A stretch of DNA of 64,000 nucleotides from assembly GCA_033283265.1 (NCBI GenBank), contig JAWMQN010000002.1:310001-374000 (forward strand), read 5' to 3'. The DNA is from Mangrovimicrobium sp033283265. GTDB taxonomy: Bacteria; Pseudomonadota; Gammaproteobacteria; Pseudomonadales; Halieaceae. A program made the position numbers and the translations under genes. Position 1 is the stretch's first letter, and each line of letters opens with the position of its first letter. Below are positions 8,487-17,324 of the stretch, piece by piece. The notes beneath the pieces are model-generated. The model searched no databases and was not told where the DNA came from. It was given only the letters and a program-made list of their open reading frames with translations.

Positions 8487-9275
8487 TCACACCGGCTCGG
8501 GCAGCGCGATATCCGGTCGCGGCTGCCAGTCGGTGCGCTTGGTAGGCTCGACGTCTTTGTCGTCGCGGCCCAGCGTGTAGTAGTAGAGCGCGATTGATTT
8601 TCGGGTCATCCCCTCCGGGCACCGCAGGGGCCGCGGATGGCCGTGGAAAGAGCTGGCGTCGGTATTGAATACCACGCAGCGACCGGCGTTGGGGCGTATC
8701 CGCTTTACGCAACGGCTCATATCGGCATTCCAGAGCTCGAGATGACCTTCGTATTCGTCCTTCCAGTCCCGGTTCAGGTACAGCAGCAGGTTCACCCGGC
8801 GTTCCAGCTTGTAGTCCTGGTGCTGGGTGAAGTCGGCGTGCACGGCGAGCACCCCACCCGGCAGCACCTGGTGAAGGCCGGCACCGCGCAGGGCGGGATC
8901 CGGGATCAGGTTGCCGATACCGGTCAGCTTTTCCAGCGCGCGGATAAACGTGCCGGAATTCAGTTCCCAGATCAGCTGGCGGAGGTAAGGCGAGACCTGC
9001 ATCAGGTTCGGCATGCCCTGCTTGTTGAACTGCACGGTCGAGCCGTCATCTTCGCGCTTGCTGTGCAGCTGCCGCCAGTTGATCTCCGCCGAGGGCTGGG
9101 GAAATTCGGCCAGGACCCGGTCGATCAGCTCGTCTGGCAGAAAGTCCTCGATCACCGCGTGGGGATAGGGACTGGCGCTGGCGTAGGCCGCGTGGGCGCC
9201 GAGAAACTGCTCGCGAATCCAGCCGTAATTCAGCAGGGTGGATTGCGGTTGATCATTGCTTGGTTCAGGGCTCAT
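8487..9275 (-). CDS. 2OG-Fe(II) oxygenase (PF13640-type), copy B
   Basis: 262 residues. Metal-binding residues are His146 and Asp148 (V-H-A-D-F) and His211 (S-F-H-G-H-P), with Arg225-Lys226 before the S-I-A-L-Y-Y-Y strand. It is clearly paralogous to the gene just downstream, from which it is separated by 31 bp. The N-terminal half, including the stretch at about residues 65-90, has diverged, so the copies probably differ in substrate. It follows a PhyH-family gene, also an Fe(II)/2OG enzyme, giving three oxygenases in a row at the end of the operon. Confidence 0.87.
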   Translation of the reverse strand: MSPEPSNDQPQSTLLNYGWIREQFLGAHAAYASASPYPHAVIEDFLPDELIDRVLAEFPQPSAEINWRQLHSKREDDGSTVQFNKQGMPNLMQVSPYLRQLIWELNSGTFIRALEKLTGIGNLIPDPALRGAGLHQVLPGGVLAVHADFTQHQDYKLERRVNLLLYLNRDWKDEYEGHLELWNADMSRCVKRIRPNAGRCVVFNTDASSFHGHPRPLRCPEGMTRKSIALYYYTLGRDDKDVEPTKRTDWQPRPDIALPEPV

Positions 9276-9324
9276 TCAATCCGGGTCCGGTACGGCGCCA
9301 TGCGGGGAATATGAGTGCGGGCAA

Positions 9325-10296
9325 CTAGCCCTCGCTCGCGTCGGCGTATTTTTTTCGTAACTGCGCGCGCCCGCGGTCGAATTCGCGCTGGAGCTTGATC
9401 GCCTCCTTGAGGTGATCGTCGGGCAGGTCGCCAAGCTGGTGGTCAAAGGGCACCAGCTCGATCTCGCGGCTGCGCCAGTAGTACTTCAATTCCTCGCTGC
9501 CCCAGTGGCGATAGATATCTTCCCAGCCCAGGCGCTCGAAATGGGGCTGGAAGCAGCGCGCGGTCGCCGCCTGCCCCTCCGCCTGGTAGCGATAGTCCAC
9601 CGACAGCCGCATGCGCTCGGTCCGGTTTTCCAGGGCCCGGTGTACCGTGAGGCTGTGGAAGGCGATCGCGTCACCGAGTTTGAAATCACCCGATACCCAC
9701 TGCAGCTCCCGGGCCTGTGCCGACAGGTCGGCCTGGCGGTGGCCCGCGCCGAGAGAGTACTTCAAAGGCAGCAGCCCGAGCCTGTGGGAGCCCTCGAGGA
9801 TCGACAGCGCGCCCATCTGTGTCGGGCAGTCGGACAGCGGCAACCAGCAGGCGAAGAGTTGCTCGGTGCCCTGGTTGTTGTTGAAATCCTGGTGCGGCGG
9901 CGTGCTCCAGAGCTGGCTGTCGGGGAATACCAGGCGGGCGATCGACAGTGGGTGGGGAAATGCTGTCTCACCGAGCAGGGCTTTCATCAAGGCCATGACC
10001 CCGGAGTGATGGGCCAGGGCGTGGAAGTCCTCGAGGCACTGAATGCGATCATAGGCAGCGAAGTAGTCCTCCTCCCCCTCCACCTTCGGCATGGTCCATG
10101 ACACCGCATCCATTGGATCCGTGCCCGGCTTCAGCCAGCCGCAGTCAGCGAGGATATCGGTCACCTGGCTGCGCAGATCCAGCAGGGGTTCGGCTTCCAC
10201 CAGCCCGCGCAGGTAGACGTAACCATCGCGATCGAACTGCGCCCGCAGCGCGTCGGGATCATGCAACAGGGAGGTGGCGTCGGCGAAGGCTTTCAT
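9325..10296 (-). CDS. Phytanoyl-CoA dioxygenase (PhyH) family protein
   Basis: 323 residues, the normal length for PhyH-like Fe(II)/2OG oxygenases. The first iron motif is P-P-H-Q-D-F-N (His135, Asp137); the distal histidine is in S-L-T-V-H-R (His219), followed by Arg230 in M-R-L-S-V-D for 2-oxoglutarate. Bacterial members hydroxylate many kinds of secondary metabolite, lipid and sugar, so the family name does not mean phytanate metabolism. The 107 bp gap to the GT-C-like gene upstream is the widest in this operon and could hold an internal promoter. Confidence 0.87.
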   Translation of the reverse strand: MKAFADATSLLHDPDALRAQFDRDGYVYLRGLVEAEPLLDLRSQVTDILADCGWLKPGTDPMDAVSWTMPKVEGEEDYFAAYDRIQCLEDFHALAHHSGVMALMKALLGETAFPHPLSIARLVFPDSQLWSTPPHQDFNNNQGTEQLFACWLPLSDCPTQMGALSILEGSHRLGLLPLKYSLGAGHRQADLSAQARELQWVSGDFKLGDAIAFHSLTVHRALENRTERMRLSVDYRYQAEGQAATARCFQPHFERLGWEDIYRHWGSEELKYYWRSREIELVPFDHQLGDLPDDHLKEAIKLQREFDRGRAQLRKKYADASEG

Positions 10297-10402
10297 TTCA
10301 GCGGCGATACACGGCGGGGCACTGTATCCACGATATTATGCATGTTGATAGAGCGCTCGATTATAGCCGCGGGGGGTTCTTTTACCAAACGGCCGGCCGC
10401 GG

Positions 10403-12277
10403 CTACTCCGGCGGTGCCAGTCGGGGCTGCAGCAGGACGAAAGCGCCGGCACGGGCAAACGGGGCGTAATCCTCGCGGACCCAGGCTGGGGCCGCTGACG
10501 CCTCGACCGGCGCGCGTCGCGGCAGCCTGTCCACGACGACAGTATTGGGCAGGCCTCGCAGCTTCTCACGGATTACCTGCTGCCGGGTGTCCTCCGCATA
10601 GCGCAGGGGGAACAGCGACCACGCCTCCAGCCCGGGTAGTTGAGCGTCAGTCCAGAAATACAGGCTGTAGAAGCGCGTGGTGCTGAGCACATAGTCCGCT
10701 CCCTGCAGCTGCTGCGCCAGCTGCCGGTACTGCCTGGCAAGCGCCGGCTCCACCCGCAGGTGGCCGGTACCGGGGAGATCGAGCGGCACATGGAATTGGT
10801 AGCGCGTATAGGTCGTCCACAGGTGAGCAAAAAACATCCCGCCTGCGAAAACCAGCACCAGCAGTGGCAGCACAGCGCCGGCTGCTGCCCGGCGTCGCTG
10901 TGGCGCCCCTTGCGACCGCAGCTTACCTACCAGCGACTGCGCCAGGTCCCAGCCTGTCAGCAAGGCTGCCAGCACGATGGGGAAACTGCCGAAATAGCTC
11001 TGGGTACCGGGAATGGGATAGGCAAGCAGGGGTGACCAGGCGGCGACCGTGAGTAACAGCAGGCGCGGAAATACGGAGGCCGAGGAGCGCGCAGGCACGA
11101 CCACAACCCAGACCCATGGGCCTGCCCAGGCAAAGAGCGATTGGGAGATAGCGGGGGAGTCGAAAAGCAGGCAGAGCAAAGTGGCCAGCAACAGAATACC
11201 GCGGGCGCCGAGCAGCAGAGCTGATTGCACGACGCCCTGGCGCAGGCGGAAACAGCTGATCGCGGCGACAAGCGCGCCCAGCGCCCAGGCTGGCTGCAGT
11301 ACGCTGAAGTGCCGGAAGTGGTGATAAAACTCGCCCTGGCTGGCCGCCATTTCCAGCAGGGAGCCGAGCAGTGCGCCAGGCGATGTACCCAGCCAGTGCA
11401 GGTAGAGTGTTGCCAACAGGCACAGTCCCGAAAAACCGCACGCGACCGCAGCGAGATCGCGACGCCGGATCCCCTGCGAACTTCCTGCGCAGTGGCAGAG
11501 CCAGGCACTCTGGCCGCAGATCACGGCGGCGATCAGCGCGAAGCGCAGGCAGTCCCCGTTATCCAGGTTCGGCCACATCAGCACAAAGGGGGCGATTGCG
11601 GCCCCGCCTGTCAGCACCGCGCGCAACGCGCTGCGCATTGGCAGTTCCGCACACTGTGCCAACAGCGGCACGGCGACCGCCAGCAGGGTAAAGATCCCTG
11701 CGTTCAACTTGGTCAGCGCGATCGCAGCGACACAGACGCCGAGCAGGACCCAGCTGCCGCAACCGGGCCGGCCGGACTGGCGGGCGCCCAGGCAGAGGAT
11801 AAACAGCAGGAAAATGGCTATCGGCGCCTGGGGGTGCCCGGGCTCGTTGACGATCGACGCCAGGTAGGTGAATACCAGCAGGACAGCGCTGCCGCCCCAG
11901 GCCAACGACCCGGTCATCCCGCGCAGGTAGCCCCCCGCCAGCAGGGAGATGCCGCACCACTGCAGGATGTTTATCCAGCGCAGCCCGGCGTGATCCAGCG
12001 GCACCTGCAACAGCCCGTGCAGGAACTGCACGGAAGCCACCTGCACCGGGCCGTAAATCCAGGCGATTTCCGTGTAGGGAACGGCGCCGCCGAGCAGCAG
12101 CTGTGCGAAGAGTAAAAACAGCCCTTCGTCGTCGTAGCTACGAAAATTGGAGAAGGAATCCAGGAAAGCCGCAGGCAGCAGCACGGCCAGGAGGAAAAGT
12201 GTCAATATGGGCAGTGCCGGCAACCATTGCCGCTCGGCCAAGGCTCCACCCGCGCCGCGCTTGACCGGGTCTAGCAC
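10403..12277 (-). CDS. GT-C-like polytopic glycosyltransferase, candidate arabinofuranosyltransferase
   Basis: 624 residues with 11 or more predicted membrane helices and a C-terminal soluble domain of about 150 residues. Directly after the first helix lies R-S-Y-D-D-E-G-L-F (about residues 45-55), the acidic first-loop motif expected of a GT-C enzyme that uses a polyprenyl-phosphate sugar. The GTG start at 12277 overlaps the stop of the upstream gene, which implies translational coupling; a longer reading would overlap that gene by 180 bases. Its place at the end of an operon with HAD-UbiA, DprE1-, DprE2- and GtrA-like genes makes it the best candidate to consume a polyprenyl-phospho-arabinofuranose donor. 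Family and context support this; specificity is inference. Confidence 0.72.
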   Translation of the reverse strand: MLDPVKRGAGGALAERQWLPALPILTLFLLAVLLPAAFLDSFSNFRSYDDEGLFLLFAQLLLGGAVPYTEIAWIYGPVQVASVQFLHGLLQVPLDHAGLRWINILQWCGISLLAGGYLRGMTGSLAWGGSAVLLVFTYLASIVNEPGHPQAPIAIFLLFILCLGARQSGRPGCGSWVLLGVCVAAIALTKLNAGIFTLLAVAVPLLAQCAELPMRSALRAVLTGGAAIAPFVLMWPNLDNGDCLRFALIAAVICGQSAWLCHCAGSSQGIRRRDLAAVACGFSGLCLLATLYLHWLGTSPGALLGSLLEMAASQGEFYHHFRHFSVLQPAWALGALVAAISCFRLRQGVVQSALLLGARGILLLATLLCLLFDSPAISQSLFAWAGPWVWVVVVPARSSASVFPRLLLLTVAAWSPLLAYPIPGTQSYFGSFPIVLAALLTGWDLAQSLVGKLRSQGAPQRRRAAAGAVLPLLVLVFAGGMFFAHLWTTYTRYQFHVPLDLPGTGHLRVEPALARQYRQLAQQLQGADYVLSTTRFYSLYFWTDAQLPGLEAWSLFPLRYAEDTRQQVIREKLRGLPNTVVVDRLPRRAPVEASAAPAWVREDYAPFARAGAFVLLQPRLAPPE

Positions 12278-13206
12278 CTTTCCACCGCGAAGGGCGTCCC
12301 CCAGTCGGGAAAAGCTCCCGCCGGGAAAAACCAGGAAACACTGACGATCTGGTCCTCCCTGCGCCAGGGCCGGGACCAGGTACGATGCACCGTCATTTCG
12401 TCGAACAGCACCGCGTCCCCGGGCTGCAGAACGCAATTCGCCGGCTGGCAATCCTCATCCTGCAACAGGGTGTCGAAGGCCTCACGCGACTCGGTACGGC
12501 CGTAGTCCAGCGGGGCCAGGCCACTTTGTTCACGCCAGCCGATCAGGTGGTCGAAGCGCCGCGGCACGATGCTCAGGCTCGGGTTTTCCTCCCCGCAGGG
12601 GGTAATCGCCGCCCAGCAGTTCACCGCACCACGCTGCCCGCCAAAGAAGGCGGCATCCTGGTGCCAGGGAATCGCCGACAGTTTGTCCCGCCGGCGCAAC
12701 TGGCGACGCAGCTTGGTGCGCTCGGAAAACATCAGCGTGGACCCCGCCTGGTAGGCGTTCACCGCTGGCAACAGGCCGCTGTCCCAGTAGATATCCAGCA
12801 ACTCCATGCAGGTCCCGGCGCTGCAGCCGAGCCCCTCCTGCGGCGCAGGCGCCTGCTCGACCTGGGATTCCGCGAGCTCCCTGAGGTGCTCCACCTGCGC
12901 ATCCGAGTACAGTTTGCGTACCACCAGGGCACCGTGATTGAGGATGCCATCGGCCAGCACATAGGCATCGAGGTCGCCACCGGCCACCTCGGGCAGCGGC
13001 CCACCCGCGGGCAGGACCCCTTCACTGATCGAGGCCACACGCCCGTACTCCCCGCCCGACTCTTCTCGCCGCTGCTTCCCCAGTTGCAGGCGCATTTGCA
13101 CCAGCTGCGCCGCAGTGACCGCCAGGGGGTTGCTGCGATAGAGCCGATCCAGCCGCTGGATGCCGGCGATGAACTTCAGGGTCTGTTCAGAAAACACGGC
13201 CGGCAT
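12271..13206 (-). CDS. Phytanoyl-CoA dioxygenase (PhyH) family protein
   Basis: 311 residues. The iron site is W-H-Q-D (His182, Asp184) and T-V-H-R-T (His274), with Q-P-G-D-A-V-L-F-D just before the second histidine as usual in PhyH proteins. It has an extra N-terminal region of about 80 residues compared with the shorter PhyH copy at 9325, and the two share little beyond the metal motifs. Its last 7 bases overlap the GTG of the membrane glycosyltransferase, so the two are made together. A role in hydroxylating the sugar, its lipid carrier or an attached acyl chain is inferred only from position. Confidence 0.85.
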   Translation of the reverse strand: MPAVFSEQTLKFIAGIQRLDRLYRSNPLAVTAAQLVQMRLQLGKQRREESGGEYGRVASISEGVLPAGGPLPEVAGGDLDAYVLADGILNHGALVVRKLYSDAQVEHLRELAESQVEQAPAPQEGLGCSAGTCMELLDIYWDSGLLPAVNAYQAGSTLMFSERTKLRRQLRRRDKLSAIPWHQDAAFFGGQRGAVNCWAAITPCGEENPSLSIVPRRFDHLIGWREQSGLAPLDYGRTESREAFDTLLQDEDCQPANCVLQPGDAVLFDEMTVHRTWSRPWRREDQIVSVSWFFPAGAFPDWGTPFAVERC

Positions 13207-13248
13207 GGCTCCGCCCTCCGCCGCACATGCCCGGGCTGGCCCATTCGC

Positions 13249-13926
13249 TCACGCTTCCCGGCTCCCGCGATTTGCCGCCACGATAAAGAACTGCTTGCCG
13301 AGGAAGCGCCAGGCCCAGGGAAAGCGCAGGTACCAGCGCACCAGTTCGGGATGTGTCGGCAGGGCCCCTTTCGTGGTGTAGGGCAGGAACCTGTCGATAC
13401 ACAGCTCGATTTCGAAGCCCTTCAGCTGCAGGACCTCCGCCAGCGACTGGTGGGTCAGGCCGAGGGAGTGATCGTAAAAATCCCAGTAGGCGCCGGGGAG
13501 ATAGCGCAGGTTGGGGCCCATCACCATGAAACGCCCGCCGGGGCGCAAGACCGTCGCCAGTTGCTCGAGCAGTGCCTCCAGCGCCGCTTTATCGGGCAGG
13601 TGTTCGAGAAAGTTGGAGGTGAATACCACATCGGCGCGAGCGGCGAATGCGCCGGCAATTTCCAGCGCGCCCAGCTGCTGGAAGTGTACATCGGCCGCGA
13701 GATGCTCACGCGACTCCGGGTTCAGGTCCACGGCAAGTTTCTCCGCAGCCTGTATATGGTTGATGAACTCGCCGTAACCGCAGGCGAGATCGAGGACTGT
13801 CGAATTCCTGCTCACATGGCGCTGGAAGAAATTTTCGCAGAGCACTTTCCAGATGGCGGACTTGCGTTCGAGTTCCTCACGCGGGAAGCGGTGCTGGTAG
13901 AGGGTCTCGAGATCACGGCTTTGCAT
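13249..13926 (-). CDS. Class I SAM-dependent methyltransferase
   Basis: 225 residues. The SAM-binding loop is V-L-D-L-A-C-G-Y-G-E; the acidic second strand is A-V-D-L-N-P-E; the post-motif is F-T-S-N-F-L-E-H-L-P and is followed by V-L-R-P-G-G-R-F. It resembles the methyltransferases of polysaccharide clusters that often act on sugars or on the polymer end. The ATG at 13926 is preceded by a G-G-G-A-G-G ribosome site and overlaps the end of the GtrA gene by 14 bases. It is unrelated beyond fold to the methyltransferase at 1665. Confidence 0.87.
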   Translation of the reverse strand: MQSRDLETLYQHRFPREELERKSAIWKVLCENFFQRHVSRNSTVLDLACGYGEFINHIQAAEKLAVDLNPESREHLAADVHFQQLGALEIAGAFAARADVVFTSNFLEHLPDKAALEALLEQLATVLRPGGRFMVMGPNLRYLPGAYWDFYDHSLGLTHQSLAEVLQLKGFEIELCIDRFLPYTTKGALPTHPELVRWYLRFPWAWRFLGKQFFIVAANRGSREA

Positions 13927-14332
13927 GCCAGCCCTCCCTGAACGCGTAAAACTTGTAGAGCAAAAAGGTGACCAGCACGGGAAGGCTGATCGCCAGGGCG
14001 TGAGCCACTTCTTCGGTGTACGCCGTGAGCCCGAGGTTGATGAAAAGCTTATTCAGGAGCAGGGCCACAATCCAGACTATGGGGAAGAACGCCAGGTTGA
14101 TCACAATGAAATCCCGCGCCTGCCGCTCCACCGGTTTATCCGAGCCGGGAAAAACCAGCCAGCGATTGAGCACGAATGCGACAGTCATGCCGACACTATA
14201 GGCCAGAGCGACCGCCCAGCCAAAGGGAAGGAACTGGCTGAGCAGCAAGCGGGCCAGCCAGTGCAACAGGGCGGCGACGCCCCCGGCAAACAGGAAGGCG
14301 AGGAACTGCCGGCTGAGAAACGTCGCAATCAT
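13913..14332 (-). CDS. GtrA-family small membrane protein
   Basis: 139 residues with four hydrophobic segments, the typical size and layout of GtrA proteins. The family includes proposed flippases or accessory proteins for polyprenyl-phosphate sugars and, in mycobacteria, Rv3789, which is encoded beside dprE1 and implicated in arabinan synthesis. Visible family traits are F-L-F-A-G-G near the N-terminus and F-V-L-N-R-W-L-V-F in the middle. The start at 14332 overlaps the end of the FAD oxidoreductase gene by 4 bases; the much longer upstream reading is an out-of-frame shadow of that gene. Co-occurrence with DprE1/DprE2-like genes repeats the mycobacterial neighbourhood and suggests it helps the arabinose donor cross the membrane. 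Confidence 0.82.
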   Translation of the reverse strand: MIATFLSRQFLAFLFAGGVAALLHWLARLLLSQFLPFGWAVALAYSVGMTVAFVLNRWLVFPGSDKPVERQARDFIVINLAFFPIVWIVALLLNKLFINLGLTAYTEEVAHALAISLPVLVTFLLYKFYAFREGWHAKP

Positions 14333-15615
14333 GCCACTGCCATGCGGGCCAGGCGGCGGCCGAAGCCCGTGCTCTCGGATATTCCCCTGTCCTCGGGGTA
14401 GTAATAGGAGGTATCGGCGATCCACAAACCGGATATGGCGGTCGCCACCGGCGGTAATTTGCGGCTGAATTCCGGTTCGCAGACCGGCTGCGCAAAACGA
14501 TAGCGGCTGGCGCGAACATCGAGGATGTCCTGCGCCGCGAGCTGTGGGTTGAGCGTGCGCAGGTAGCGACAGACACGTTCGATAAACCACTCGTCGGGCT
14601 CGGCGTAATTTGGGTGCTCGCCCGGCAGATAGTAGGGCACGTAGACGATATGCTCCCGGCCAGGCTGCAGGTTGGTGTACTCCACCAGGCCGGGGATGTC
14701 CATTTCCGGATCGCTCACGTTGACCCAGAAATACTCCGACACGGGTTTTGCCAGTTTGGCGATCACGCAGACCACGGCGACGTTGTTGAGCGACGCATAG
14801 GCTTCGAGCACCTCGGGCGGCAGGTCGGGCACCAGGCGGGGCACGAAGGGCAGGGGAATGGTGCTGATCACCCGTTCATAAGGCTCAAGACCATTGGCGG
14901 TCTCAACGCCGGCGACAGCGCCGTTTTCCACCCGCACCTGCTGTACCGGGGTGCTGAGGCGGATCTCGCCACCATTGGCTTCGATATACCCGCGCAGCGC
15001 CTGCAGATAGGTATCCGAGCCCCCTTCCAGGTGGCCGAGCTTTTCCCGCATCAGGCTGTAGCGGGAGCGGCCGACACGACGAATCCGGCTCCAGATCCAG
15101 GCGGCGGAGAGATTGCCGGTAAAATGATAGAACTTGTACTCGAACAGCCGCCGCCAGAGAATCTCGTAGGCCTCCTCGCCAACCCAGCGCAGTATCCACT
15201 GCCGGGCGTTGACCGCATCCAGGGGGCGCCAGTCGTTGCGCCTGGTACAGAGGAAGGCAAACAGGCCGTAGCGAATCTTGGACAACAGGCCCAGCCCGCG
15301 GAATTTCAGCAGCGCCGCGGGATTGCCCCAGGCCTGCAGCCTCCCGCGGTACCAGTAGGCCATGCGGGTTTCCACCCAGCGCATCTTCTCGCCGATGCCC
15401 AGTTCCTCCAGCAAGTCGAGGAAGTCAGTGTCCGAGGTACAGTGGAAGTGATAGAAGCGCTCGATCGTGGTGCCGGAAAAATCGAAGGTAGCGGTCATTC
15501 CGCCTACCCGGTCATCCGCTTCGTAGACGACCGGCTGGTAACCGCACCTGATCAACTCATAGGCCGCCGCCAGCCCCATCGGCCCGGCACCCAGCACTGC
15601 CACCCGTTTATCCAC
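14329..15615 (-). CDS. FAD/NAD(P)-dependent oxidoreductase (amine-oxidase/protoporphyrinogen-oxidase-like)
   Basis: 428 residues. The N-terminus carries the dinucleotide-binding loop V-L-G-A-G-P-M-G with the acidic end at V-Y-E-A-D-D-R-V-G-G-M, the classic start of flavin amine oxidase and UDP-galactopyranose-mutase-like folds. A C-terminal flavin-contact segment reads S-G-L-W-I-A-D. The GTG at 15615 lies 2 bases after the epimerase stop and places the Rossmann strand at the N-terminus, as expected. Such proteins occur in many polysaccharide loci with poorly known function. It is not convincingly a UDP-galactopyranose mutase, so I do not name a substrate. Confidence 0.82.
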   Translation of the reverse strand: MDKRVAVLGAGPMGLAAAYELIRCGYQPVVYEADDRVGGMTATFDFSGTTIERFYHFHCTSDTDFLDLLEELGIGEKMRWVETRMAYWYRGRLQAWGNPAALLKFRGLGLLSKIRYGLFAFLCTRRNDWRPLDAVNARQWILRWVGEEAYEILWRRLFEYKFYHFTGNLSAAWIWSRIRRVGRSRYSLMREKLGHLEGGSDTYLQALRGYIEANGGEIRLSTPVQQVRVENGAVAGVETANGLEPYERVISTIPLPFVPRLVPDLPPEVLEAYASLNNVAVVCVIAKLAKPVSEYFWVNVSDPEMDIPGLVEYTNLQPGREHIVYVPYYLPGEHPNYAEPDEWFIERVCRYLRTLNPQLAAQDILDVRASRYRFAQPVCEPEFSRKLPPVATAISGLWIADTSYYYPEDRGISESTGFGRRLARMAVA

Positions 15616-15617
15616 TG

Positions 15618-16556
15618 CTAGAACTCCAGAACGACTTTGCTGAATTGCGGGTGGGTGAAGGTTTCCACCACCGCCTCGCTGAACGGTGTATAGCGCACAG
15701 CGAAAATTCCCGGCCAGTCGATCACCTCGAAGACATCGTCTGCGCACAGCGCCTCGAGTTGCTGCACGGTGAACGGTGGGTCGGAATCGAATACCGACCA
15801 CAGCTGCAACAGGCCGCGAAACAGCGGGTAAGGCAGCTTGAGAATCAGCGAGTGCGCCCCGGTCGCGCTGCGGATCTGGCGAATCATGTCGATGTAGTTG
15901 ATCCGCTCGTGCCCGGAGATATTGTAGATTCCCGCGCCGTGCCGGCGCTCGATACAACTGAGGATGATCTCGCAGAAATCACCGGCGTAGAGCGGCTGGC
16001 GCATGTACCTGCCATGGCCGGGGACGGGGAATACCGGTATACGCTGCATGAAGCGCGACAACCAGCCGAGGTGCTTGCGATCGAACCAGCCGTACATCAG
16101 GGTCGGCCGCAGTACCGGGCAGTCCAGCCCACTGGCCAGCACCATGGCTTCCTGCTCCCGCTTGCTGCGCGAATAGAAGTCGTCGGCAACCGATTCCACC
16201 ACCGACGAGCTCACGTGCACCAGATAACCCTTGCCACCTCGCCTGACCGCTTCGAGGATATTCGCCGTCGCCGCCAGGTTATTGCGCTCGAAGGCTGCGC
16301 TGTACTTGCCGCCGATCTGCGCCTGCAGCATTACCACGCAATCGGCCCGCGCCACCTCGTCCTGCCACTCGCCGGGCTCGGCCAGGTCCTGCAACAGTAC
16401 CTCAACATCCGGGTGCAGGCGGTGCAGCAACTGCAGGTTGGCCGCGTGTTTGTCGATGACGAGAATATTCCCGTAGCCGCGCTGCTTGAGCCGGACCACG
16501 AGGTTCTGGCCAACCAGCCCGGCTCCCCCGGGAAGAACGATACGCTGATCCTGCAA
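15618..16556 (-). CDS. NAD(P)-dependent sugar epimerase/dehydratase-like (extended SDR)
   Basis: 312 residues. The N-terminal nucleotide-binding loop is G-G-A-G-L-V-G-Q-N, the V-S-S-S strand is present, and the catalytic pair would be Y-S-R-S-K (Tyr and Lys four apart), which is the extended-SDR active site. L-R-P-T-L-M-Y-G is the usual downstream segment. The start appears to be a TTG at 16556 with a GGAG ribosome site 7 bases before it; no ATG is available near the Rossmann strand. It lies between the DprE2-like reductase and the FAD oxidoreductase and probably epimerises or oxidises a sugar of the same pathway. Confidence 0.82.
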   Translation of the reverse strand: MQDQRIVLPGGAGLVGQNLVVRLKQRGYGNILVIDKHAANLQLLHRLHPDVEVLLQDLAEPGEWQDEVARADCVVMLQAQIGGKYSAAFERNNLAATANILEAVRRGGKGYLVHVSSSVVESVADDFYSRSKREQEAMVLASGLDCPVLRPTLMYGWFDRKHLGWLSRFMQRIPVFPVPGHGRYMRQPLYAGDFCEIILSCIERRHGAGIYNISGHERINYIDMIRQIRSATGAHSLILKLPYPLFRGLLQLWSVFDSDPPFTVQQLEALCADDVFEVIDWPGIFAVRYTPFSEAVVETFTHPQFSKVVLEF

Positions 16557-16568
16557 GGGCGAACTCCG

Positions 16569-17315
16569 CTAGATATCCAGGCGGTTGAAGACGAAGCGCG
16601 GCAGGTGACGAATGACCAGCATGATCAACGCCCAGCGCCGGGGTGCGTAGATTACCGCCCTCCCCCTGGCCATGCCTGCAGTAATGAGCGCGGCAACCGC
16701 CTCGACCGGCGCCAGCGAGGGGCCACTACCCACGAGGTGATCTGTCATCGGCGTCGCGGTCGGCCCGGGTTTGATCAGGCAGACCTTGACCCCAGTGCCC
16801 GCGAAGCGATGCTGCAGGCCCTGGGCGTAGCGGTCGAGCGCGGCCTTGGCCGCGCCGTAGGCGTAGTTTGAACGCCGCCCGCGATCGCCGGCGACAGAGC
16901 CGATGATGCCGAGGCAGCCGCGGCCGGCGCGCTCCATCTCTGCGGCGAGCGCTTCGGCAAACAGGATGGGCGACAGGCTGTTGATCCGGTAGGTATCGGC
17001 CAGCAACTCGAGGCTGCGCTGGCAGGCCTGCTGCTCACCGAGCACGCCCTGCGCCACCAGGGCGATATCGATGGCGCCGGACTGGGCAAAATCCCCCACC
17101 GTCGCCGCGATTGCCCGGGGGTCGAGCAAGTCGATCACCGCGGTGTCGAAGGTGGAATCCGGGGAGTGCACCCGGAGGTCGTCTACCTGCGCCTGTAACT
17201 TGCCCTCACTGCGCCCCACCAGCAGTGCGTGTACTGGCTCGCGCGACCAGTTACGCAAGCACTCGGCGGCAATCGCCGAGCTCGCGCCAGCCACCAGAAT
17301 TCGCTTCGCAAGCAT
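16569..17315 (-). CDS. DprE2-like short-chain reductase (decaprenyl-phospho-2-keto-ribose reductase type)
   Basis: 248 residues, single-domain SDR. The ATG at 17315 has an AGGAGG ribosome site 5 bases away, better than a GTG 6 bases upstream. The cofactor loop is G-A-S-S-A-I-A; the catalytic residues are Ser140 (I-G-S-V-A-G), Tyr153 and Lys157 (Y-G-A-A-K). The G-S-V-A-G-D-R-G-R-R and R-S-N-Y-x-Y-G-A-A-K blocks are typical of DprE2, the NADH-dependent partner that reduces the 2-keto sugar made by DprE1 to arabinose. A C-terminal hydrophobic stretch (P-R-R-W-A-L-I-M) is also shared with that family. It directly follows the DprE1-like gene. Confidence 0.85.
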   Translation of the reverse strand: MLAKRILVAGASSAIAAECLRNWSREPVHALLVGRSEGKLQAQVDDLRVHSPDSTFDTAVIDLLDPRAIAATVGDFAQSGAIDIALVAQGVLGEQQACQRSLELLADTYRINSLSPILFAEALAAEMERAGRGCLGIIGSVAGDRGRRSNYAYGAAKAALDRYAQGLQHRFAGTGVKVCLIKPGPTATPMTDHLVGSGPSLAPVEAVAALITAGMARGRAVIYAPRRWALIMLVIRHLPRFVFNRLDI

Positions 17316-17324
17316 GGCCACCTC

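Noticed and set aside
10365..10405. Terminator hairpin after the GT-C-like gene
   Set aside because: TAGCCGCGG and CCGCGGCTA arms are complementary, but the loop is 23 bases, the right arm includes the stop codon, and no T-run follows.
14329..15615. UDP-galactopyranose mutase
   Set aside because: The FAD-binding start is similar, but the protein's middle and C-terminal segments do not show the mutase signatures I know, so only the broad oxidoreductase call is kept.
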